This document shows positions 38,856 through 47,728 of a DNA stretch of 47,728 nucleotides, piece by piece. Position 1 is the stretch's first letter; the number at the start of each line of letters is the position of its first letter. The position numbers and the translations under genes were made by a program. Under the pieces are notes generated by a model. It was not told where the DNA came from, did not search any database, and saw only the letters and a program-made list of their open reading frames with translations. The DNA lies in assembly GCA_009731375.1 (NCBI GenBank), contig BJOX01000189.1, positions 426,775 to 474,502 of the forward strand, written 5' to 3'. Origin of the DNA: Paulinella micropora (Eukaryota > Cercozoa > Imbricatea > Euglyphida).

Positions 38856-39284
38856 CTGGTCACTAAACTCACGTCGGAACACCAAGTCAGTCCAAGGCAG
38901 CCAATCAGAGGTAGTCGTACCGAGTAGGAGCCATGCGCGGGGTTGGCCTGACAAGAAGGGACTTGGCTGCGGGTTACCCATTATTCCCTGCGTGGCCATA
39001 TCCTTCGAGTTTTTACCATCCGACGAGCGTTACCTCGACTGCTGCACCTTGCGGTTTCCCGCAGGCCGCGGTATCGAAGGCTCTTAGGGCTTTCCCGAAC
39101 AGTTTGAGAGTGTATCGAGGGCCGATGAAGGGTAGTCATCAGCCCTGGCCAGTCACGCTGCACCAGCTGCGACTGCAAAAACAGCTGGTGAAGGGCTGAA
39201 GGAGATAGATAGATCGACCCCCAGGCTGTAGGTGCCAGAGGGTCGAGTCCAACTCCGGGATGCAGTTTACCGTCATGCCCAGGA
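38856..39284. other. Complex sequence, no supported gene
   Basis: About 430 bp of non-repetitive sequence. A plus frame (38933-39199) starts MRGVGLTRRDLAAGYP but has no recognisable domain and no splice support. An inverted pair, ccagctg and cagctgg, lies near 39161-39186. The string ggtcgagtcc near 39240 resembles a B box. Its nature is unknown. Confidence 0.4.
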
Positions 39285-39450
<166 letters not shown>

Positions 39451-39715
39451 TGTTATGTTAGTTCTATCAGCTCTGCATATCCGAAGACATAGGCATCCAT
39501 TCCACCCCGCCGCCAATTGACGACTGGGTAGCGGGCTGGGAAAGAGCACTAAGCTTAGAATTTATGCAGTCTGACGGTTCTACGCGTGTCCTCTTGTGGG
39601 GTCTTTGAGTGTCCGGGGCGGAGGAGTTTTGAGGTCTCGATCGGCAGCGGGCCTCAGAAGCCGGACTAAATCTTTGCCTCGGGTTTCGTAGGCTTGATGG
39701 ACAAAGAATTGGATA
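39451..39715. other. Complex sequence, no supported gene
   Basis: About 265 bp. The minus frame reads [20 protein letters not shown] and further, with proline/serine/arginine bias and no domain. It could be part of a retroelement or the like; nothing decides. Confidence 0.35.
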
Positions 39716-39718
39716 GAC

Positions 39719-39802
<84 letters not shown>

Positions 39803-39822
39803 GATGGGTGGATAGATGGATG

Positions 39823-39883
<61 letters not shown>

Positions 39884-39924
39884 GTAGGTAGGTAGGTAGG
39901 TAGGTAGGTAGGTAGGTAGGTAGG

Positions 39925-39960
<36 letters not shown>

Positions 39961-40007
39961 CAGATAGATAGATAGATAGATAGATAGAAGCAAGTAGTGG
40001 CCTACGG
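39716..40007. repeat. GATA array with GGTA block
   Basis: Tetranucleotide repeats with a GGTA domain at about 39882-39926. Confidence 0.95.
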
Positions 40008-41552
<1,545 letters not shown>

Positions 41553-41574
41553 CACGTTGTCGATTGACGGGCAT
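41553..41574 (-). CDS. Two-pore K+ channel candidate, exon C (22-nt micro-exon)
   Basis: Lies between acceptor TTTTCCTTCAAGTCAG and donor G then GTATCTATC, the donor being the first repeat unit of the adjoining TATC array. It reads MPVNRQR plus one base. Entry phase 0 matches exon B, and exit phase 1 is what exon D needs. At 22 nt it could arise by chance, so the double phase match is the main support. If B is not joined here, the ATG could instead be a start codon. Confidence 0.4.
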
Positions 41575-41633
41575 CTGACTTGAAGGAAAACATATAAAAT
41601 GAATGAATAAATACATGAACAAAATAGTATAGT

Positions 41634-41781
41634 ATATTATGCGACTAGCCACAAATTTGGCGTGTTTTGCGGGCGAGCCGGAGCCGGGCCGGCGAGCCCC
41701 CGCAAAACACGTCAAATTTGGCGCGCTGCATATGTAGTTTTATCGGTAACCTGACCACATTTTGTGAAGGTGGCCGATAAA
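41634..41781 (-). mobile_element. Bipartite GC-rich palindromic element, copy 5
   Basis: Minus orientation. The main stem runs from GCGACTAGCC to GGCGCGCTGC, with the companion AT-rich stem (tttatcggtaacctgaccac, then ttttgtgaaggtggccgata). It starts about 20 bp downstream of the exon B donor on the minus strand. Confidence 0.85.
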
Positions 41782-41808
41782 ATGTGAAAGCGTGACGTAA
41801 TAGTATAC

Positions 41809-41845
41809 CTTGATTTGGTCGACGTCGGTCTGGCCCATGTTGGCA
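41809..41845 (-). CDS. Two-pore K+ channel candidate, exon B (N-terminal region)
   Basis: A 37-nt exon with acceptor GCCTGCTGCTGCTAG and donor AAG then GTATAC. After one base completing a codon it reads ANMGQTDVDQIK. The split codon joins exon A (AA plus T gives Asn). Exit phase 0 fits exon C. Polar peptide, suitable for a cytosolic N-terminus. No motif; support is splice sites and phase. An alternative is that the ATG of GQTDVDQIK is a start codon. Confidence 0.5.
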
Positions 41846-41867
41846 CTAGCAGCAGCAGGCGCAAAGC

Positions 41868-42396
41868 ATCAACCAATCAATCCAATGAATCAATCAATGA
41901 AGCAATGAATCACTCAGTCAATCAGTCAATCGATCCAAATCAATTCAAGCGATCAATCCAATCAATCAATCCAATGAATCAATCAGTGAAGCAATGAATC
42001 ACTCAGTCAATCAGTCAATCGATCCAATCAATTCAAGCAATCAATCCAATCAATCAATCCAATCAATCAATCCAAACAATCAATCAATGAAGCAATTAAT
42101 CACTCAGTCAATCAGTCAATCGATCCAAATCAATTCAAGCAATCAATCCAATAAATCGATAAATGAAGCAATGAATCACTCAGTCAATCAGTCAATCGAT
42201 CCAATCAATTCAAGCAATCAATTCAAGCAATCAATCCAATCAATCAATCCAATCAATCAATCCAATCAATCGATCGACCACGTACTAACCCCTCGATCAA
42301 TCATCAATCCAATCACTCGATCCAACGAACCAATGAATGCAATCAATCAATCGATCAATCGATCAATCAATCGATCAACCAATCGACCAATCAAAG

Positions 42397-42430
<34 letters not shown>

Positions 42431-42569
42431 CAACCAATCAATCCAATCAATCCAATCAATCAATTCATCAATCCAATCTAAACAGTCCATCAATCCAATC
42501 CAATCAATCAATCCAATCAAATCAATCAATCAATCAATCAATCAATCATCAATCAATCATCAATCAATC

Positions 42570-42602
<33 letters not shown>

Positions 42603-42688
42603 CAATCAATCATCAATCAATCTATCAATCAATCCATCAATCCATCAATCAATCAATCCTATCAACCAATCCATCAATCCAATGCAAC

Positions 42689-42737
<49 letters not shown>

Positions 42738-42761
42738 CAATCAATCCAATCAATCCAATCA

Positions 42762-42795
<34 letters not shown>

Positions 42796-42833
42796 CAATC
42801 AATCAATCCATCAATCAATCCATCAATCCATCC

Positions 42834-42876
<43 letters not shown>

Positions 42877-42902
42877 CTATCAACCAATCCATCAATCCTA
42901 TG

Positions 42903-42943
<41 letters not shown>

Positions 42944-43101
42944 CAATCAATCCAATCAATCCAATCAATCCAATCAATCCAATCAATCCAATTAATCCAA
43001 TCAATCCAATCAATCAATCAATCAATCAATCCATCCATCCATCCATCAATCAATCAATCAATCAATCAATCCTATCAACCAATCCATCAATCGAATGCAA
43101 C

Positions 43102-43142
<41 letters not shown>

Positions 43143-43193
43143 CAATCAATCCAATCAATCCAATCAATCCAATCAATCCAATCAATCCAATCA

Positions 43194-43229
<36 letters not shown>

Positions 43230-43514
43230 CAATGCAACCAACCAATCAATCAATCAATCAAGCAATCAATCAATCAATCAATTAATCCAATTTATCCAAT
43301 CAATCCAATCAATCCAATCAATCCAATCAATCAATCAATCAATCAATCCAATCAATCCAATCAATCCAATCAATCCAATCAATCCAATCAATCCAATCAA
43401 TCCAATCAATAACCAAACATTCAATCAATCCAATCAATCCAATCAATCCAATCAATCAATCCATCAATCCAATGCAACCAACCAATCAATCAATCAATCC
43501 AATCAATCCAATCA

Positions 43515-43550
<36 letters not shown>

Positions 43551-43678
43551 CAATCAATCCAATCAATCCAATCAATCCAATCAATCCAATCATCAATCAA
43601 TCAATCAATCAATCAATTAATCAATCCAATCAATCCAATCAATCCAATCAATAACCAAACATTCAATCAATGCAATCA

Positions 43679-43734
<56 letters not shown>

Positions 43735-43777
43735 CAATCAATCCAATCAATCCAATCAATCCAATTAATCCAATCAG

Positions 43778-43816
<39 letters not shown>

Positions 43817-43895
43817 CAATCAATCCAATCAATCCAATCAATCCAATCAATCCAATCTATAACCAAACATTCAATCAATCCAATCAATCCAATCA

Positions 43896-43928
<33 letters not shown>

Positions 43929-43996
43929 CTCAATCACTCAATCCAGTCAATTCCAATCAATCCAATCAATCCAATCAATCCAATCAATCAACCAAT
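41868..43996. repeat. (CAATC)/(AATC) satellite-like array, about 2.1 kb
   Basis: Alternating CAAT and CCAATCAAT units with a higher-order pattern. Strings such as caatgcaaccaaccaatc and aataaccaaacattcaatc return at intervals of a few hundred bases. The long NQSINQSN frames are artefacts. The left edge includes an older domain with caatgaatcactcagtcaat. It lies in the intron between exons A and B. Confidence 0.95.
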
Positions 43997-44115
43997 CATC
44001 TATCTATATATATATACAATATATACAATATATATACACAATATATATATACACTATATATAGAAAGAGTGACCGATCCACTACGTCATATGGCATACAT
44101 ACATACATACATACA

Positions 44116-44147
<32 letters not shown>

Positions 44148-44164
44148 CACGCACGTACATACAT

Positions 44165-44199
<35 letters not shown>

Positions 44200-44220
44200 C
44201 ACACACATTTACACACACAC

Positions 44221-44256
<36 letters not shown>

Positions 44257-44353
44257 ACATACATACATACATACATACATACATACATACATGCACAGAG
44301 AAGAGCATAGCAAACAAACAACTTGCCTCTGTATCAGTCGACAAGCCTGGGTG

Positions 44354-44398
<45 letters not shown>

Positions 44399-44419
44399 TT
44401 ATCTATTTATCTATCTACT
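43997..44419. repeat. (AT)n, (CATA)n, (CA)n and TATC arrays
   Basis: Simple repeats with short unique links (44060-44095 and 44295-44355). No gene is visible. Confidence 0.9.
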
Positions 44420-44471
44420 ATAAGAAGTCTTTATTTCTGAAGTGTATAAGCATGGACTTCAAGCATTTTGT

Positions 44472-44516
<45 letters not shown>

Positions 44517-44562
44517 CTTTATTTCTGAAGTGTAATAAGCATGGACTTCAAGCATTTTGAGA
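44420..44562. mobile_element. Decayed MITE end fragments, duplicated
   Basis: Two copies (44426-44472 and 44516-44562) of a fragment with tttatttctgaagtgtat then aagcatggacttcaagcatt, matching the outer arm of the foldback MITE family at reduced identity. They are separated by GATA, so the fragment was duplicated with the repeat. Confidence 0.55.
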
Positions 44563-44835
<273 letters not shown>

Positions 44836-44867
44836 TGTTCTCAACCGATGCTTGGCGTCGTATAAGG

Positions 44868-45062
44868 GAATAGTAAAATATTTCGGCCGCCACAAAATTC
44901 GGCAAAAAAAAAAAAAAAACAACGTATCTTGCGGTGAAAAGTTGGGGGAAGAATTTTGGCCACCCAAAAAAAGTTTTGTGCAAAAACGACGTATTCTGCA
45001 GTGGCAAATCACTGGCCGAGATATTTCCTGGCCGAAATTTTTTCACTAAGGAATATTCCTTA
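44868..45062 (+). repeat. Dispersed repeat R5, copy 2
   Basis: Related to 35312-35485 in the same orientation. The right end is the palindrome AAGGAATATTCCTTA (45047-45061), in the position of the different palindrome at the end of copy 1. Two internal subunits resemble each other (cgtatcttgcggtgaaaa and cgtattctgcagtggcaaa). Confidence 0.7.
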
Positions 45063-45332
45063 GTGGCTCATGTCCGTTCTACATCACCCAGATTTCCGGG
45101 CTCCGGGCGTAAAAGTGGTCACCACAGGCCAGGCTTTTCAGTAAGCAAAGCCCGGAAAGTGGCACCACAGGCCAGGCTTTTCAGTAAGCAAACCCCAGAA
45201 CAGTGGCGCCAGAAGCCCGGCATTATGGGTGGTGTAGAAAGAATGATTCTGGTTGGAAGGCTCTTGGCGAGAGCCTTCAAAAGAACCGCAGGACAAAGCA
45301 AACAAACGACCATTCTTGGATTGAGAACGGAA
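45063..45332. repeat. Tandem 30-bp duplication and a MITE-like core hairpin
   Basis: ccacaggccaggcttttcag then taagcaaa is present twice (45122 and 45163). At 45256-45278 the hairpin GAAGGCTCTtggcgAGAGCCTTC closely resembles the central palindrome of the foldback MITE (GAAAGCTCTT and AGAGCTTTC), so this may be an old, diverged member. Confidence 0.6.
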
Positions 45333-45480
45333 TTTATCGGTCATCTCCACAAAATGTGGTCAGGTTACCGATAAAACCACATATGCGCCGCGCCATATTT
45401 GACGTGTTTTGCGGGCTCGCCGGCCCGGCTCCGGCTCGCCCGCAAAACACGTCAAATTTGTGGCTAGCCGCATAATATAC
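45333..45480 (+). mobile_element. Bipartite GC-rich palindromic element, copy 6
   Basis: Plus orientation: the AT-rich stem (tttatcggtcatctccacaa, then tgtggtcaggttaccgataa) is followed by the GC stem (cgccgcgcc to GGCTAGCCGC). It lies in the intron about 52 bp downstream of the exon A donor on the minus strand. Confidence 0.88.
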
Positions 45481-45537
45481 TAGCCTGAGGTCGTCGCTCG
45501 CTGTATGTAAGAAAGACGAACGTTCTCGTGTACGTAC

Positions 45538-45578
45538 TTGTTAGTCGACTCGGTCTGAGAGGTGGTGGCGTCCACAAG
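45538..45578 (-). CDS. Two-pore K+ channel candidate, exon A (most upstream exon found)
   Basis: A 41-nt exon preceded by TTTCATTATTCTTTGCAG, a near-ideal acceptor, and followed by GTACGT. It reads LVDATTSQTESTN plus two bases, with entry phase 0 and exit phase 2. Exon B supplies the completing base. The polar, Ser/Thr-rich composition suits a cytosolic N-terminus. The strong acceptor means at least one more exon should lie upstream; none could be identified up to the window edge. Confidence 0.5.
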
Positions 45579-45599
45579 CTGCAAAGAATAATGAAAATG

Positions 45600-45632
<33 letters not shown>

Positions 45633-45720
45633 GACAACGACAACGACGACAACGACAACAACAACAACAACAACCAACAACCACCAACCACCAACAACCA
45701 ACAACAACAACAAGAAAACC

Positions 45721-45780
<60 letters not shown>

Positions 45781-45800
45781 AACAATAACAAAAAAAAAAT
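45600..45800. repeat. (AAC)n array
   Basis: CAA/ACG/ACC triplets, ending in poly-A. On the minus strand this T/G-rich tract precedes the exon A acceptor. Confidence 0.95.
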
Positions 45801-46168
45801 CGGGATCTAACGACAGTTAAGCGTCAAATTTTGGTATACCAGCCTTATCGATCGAAAGCGATGCTACAGTTATTAGAAAGGCAGCGGCAGTGTTATCTAT
45901 ATCTTTTTATCTTATCTATATCTTTCTATCTATCTTTTTCTATATCTACATATTTTTATCTTTATCTATATCTTTATCTATATTCCTTATTCGCCTTCTC
46001 TTCATCCTTATCTATATCTTTTATCTTTTATCTTTTATCTTTTATCTGTATCTTTTATCTGTTATTTATCTTTTATCCTTATCTTTATCTTTATCTTTAT
46101 CTTTATTTTTATCTTTATCGTCATCTTCATAAAGTCCAACACAAGGATTTTCAAATAAAACGTTCAGT
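45801..46168. repeat. Short unique piece and (TATCTTT)n-type array
   Basis: 45801-45893 is complex without a supported exon. 45894-46130 is TATCTTTA/TCTTTTA repeats. The remainder is complex, with no gene visible. Confidence 0.8.
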
Positions 46169-46760
46169 GTTATCATACCTCCGCTACCTACCTACCCCTC
46201 TACCTATCTATCTTCTGTAGGGGCCACCCCAGCCTTCCCACTTCCTTCACTTGTCCTGCCTCCTTCCCCGCTACCTACCTACCTATTTAGGGGCACCCCA
46301 GCCTTCCCACTTCCTTCACTTTCCCTGTCTCCTTCCCCGCTACCTACCTACCCCTCTACCTATCTATCCTCTTTAGGGGCACCCCAGCCTTCCCACTTCC
46401 TTCACTTTCCCTGTCTCCTTCCCCGCTACCTACCTACCCCTCTACCTATCTATCCTCTTTAGGGGCACCCCAGCCTTCCCACTTCCTTCACTTGCCCTGC
46501 CTCAACTTTAACGGAGATACATGAGTTAAATTGTGAATCAAAAATGAGATAGAGTGCGGGGAAGGAGGCAGGGCAAGTGAAGGAAGTGCGAAGGCTGGGG
46601 TGGCCCTAAAGAAGATAGATAGGTAGAGGGGTAGGTAGGTAGCGGGGAAGGAGACAGGGAAAGTGAAGGAAGTGGGAAGGCTGGAGTGGCCCTAAAGAGG
46701 ATAGATAGGTAGAGGGGTAGGTAGGTAGCGGGGAAGGTGACAGGAGTGGGAAACTGGGAT
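46169..46760. repeat. Large inverted repeat built of an about 85-bp tandem unit
   Basis: The left arm (46183-46502) holds four tandem units with aggggcaccccagccttccc, acttccttcac and ccttccccgctacctaccta. The right arm (46553-46750) holds two and a half units of the inverse complement. The 50-bp centre (46503-46552) is complex. The whole could form a cruciform with arms near 200 bp. Confidence 0.9.
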
Positions 46761-46920
46761 GGACCTGAGACGATCGATGGATAGGTAGGTAGGTGGGTAG
46801 GTGGGTAGGTAGGTGGGTGGGTAGGAAAGACCGCTTGAGAGTCCTTAGGGAGGCTGGTGTTACTGGTGGCGGGTAACTCCGGATGATTTTGGTCGGCGGT
46901 GGGGCTAGAGGGTAAGGAAC
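46761..46920. other. GGTA/GGTG repeat and complex sequence
   Basis: 46775-46825 is GGTAGGTG-type. 46826-46920 is complex and open on the minus strand in two frames (for example SPTADQNHPELPATS), with CTCTAG upstream. It may hold an upstream exon of the channel gene but no frame is favoured. Confidence 0.3.
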
Positions 46921-46925
46921 TGGAT

Positions 46926-47006
<81 letters not shown>

Positions 47007-47037
47007 GATAGAGATAGATAGATAGATAGATAGATAC

Positions 47038-47086
<49 letters not shown>

Positions 47087-47104
47087 CAGATAGATAGATA
47101 GATA
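46921..47104. repeat. GATA array
   Basis: Tetranucleotide repeat leading directly into R1 copy 2. Confidence 0.95.
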
Positions 47105-47367
47105 GATGAGATGTCGCAAAGGAATGTAGTCCTTGCAAAGGAACGCAGTTTCACATCAAACAATAATTTGTGTACTGTGCATGTGTCCGGGATGGGAATC
47201 ACGGGTAGACTGTGTTCTGGAAAAAGAAGAGGAGGAAGGACGTTGAAGAAAAAGGCAATCTAGGAATGGAGAGTGGGAGGATGAGGAAGAAGAGAAAGAA
47301 AAGGAAGCCGTTAGTCCAAGTGTTTTGAGCACCGTAAGCTTGCGCAAGCTACAATGATGACATTGTA
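47105..47367. repeat. Dispersed repeat R1, copy 2
   Basis: Nearly identical to 1725-1988, in the same orientation, about 45 kb away. Only one or two base differences were noticed. Confidence 0.85.

Positions 47368-47728
<361 letters not shown>

Noticed and set aside
38933-39199. 88-codon plus-strand frame as a gene
   Set aside because: It has no domain, no splice or promoter support, and several overlapping alternatives.
41994-43654. Very long NQSINQSN open frames
   Set aside because: They arise from CAATC repeats without stop codons in several frames at once.

Overview
This is eukaryotic nuclear DNA, with GT-AG introns, a Tc1/mariner transposase relic, a tRNA-like SINE head and palindromic non-autonomous transposons. 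Well over half of the window is simple-sequence DNA: mostly GATA/TATC tetranucleotides, with GA, CA, AT, GAA, CTA/AGT, CAA, CAATC and hexanucleotide tracts. These tracts are interrupted by short complex islands. Nearly every long open frame is microsatellite read as protein (poly-YLSI, poly-THTH, poly-RRRR and similar) and is not a gene. The host cannot be named from sequence alone. The one recognisable gene resembles the two-pore TPK/KCO potassium channels known from plants, algae and other protists, so a microsatellite-rich alga or protist fits better than an animal, but this is inference.

The main result is that the complex islands on the minus strand carry very short exons of one potassium-channel gene. 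They run from about 45.6 kb down to about 11.5 kb and perhaps to 7.2 kb. In transcription order the candidates are: A (45538-45578), B (41809-41845), C (41553-41574), D (36053-36084), E with TM1 (35193-35288), F with the start of the pore-helix exon running into an assembly gap (32423-32453), G with the GYGD filter (30202-30240), J with TM2 (27153-27203), K and L as a possible cytosolic linker (21805-21940, 21456-21534), H with TM4 (12348-12446) and I (11521-11565). M (18535-18599) and a terminal exon at 7194-7256 are weaker. Each of the main exons A-E, G, J, H and I has an AG acceptor and a GT donor, and reading phases agree at A/B, B/C, C/D, D/E, E/F, G/J, K/L and H/I. The second pore (TM3 plus second filter) was not found; the 409-base gap just upstream of H is one place it could be.

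The introns of this gene are almost pure microsatellite, and the repeats run up to or into the splice sites. Exon fragments have been copied with the repeats: G is echoed six more times inside a GAA/TTC tract (29419-30117), H twice (12601-12850) and the end of E once (32672-32718).

Dispersed elements fill much of the rest. There is a foldback MITE family of about 200 bp (3674-3871, 10924-11108, 14130-14342, 31543-31755, plus relics), one copy of which splits the Tc1 relic. A bipartite GC-rich palindromic element occurs six times, four of them within about 60 bp of channel exons. Families R1 to R5 recur two or more times. A 145-bp satellite occupies 32897-34783. Several compound arrays consist of a 25-60 bp complex unit alternating with GATA or TATC blocks. 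Eleven assembly gaps are present, several next to long poly-G runs.
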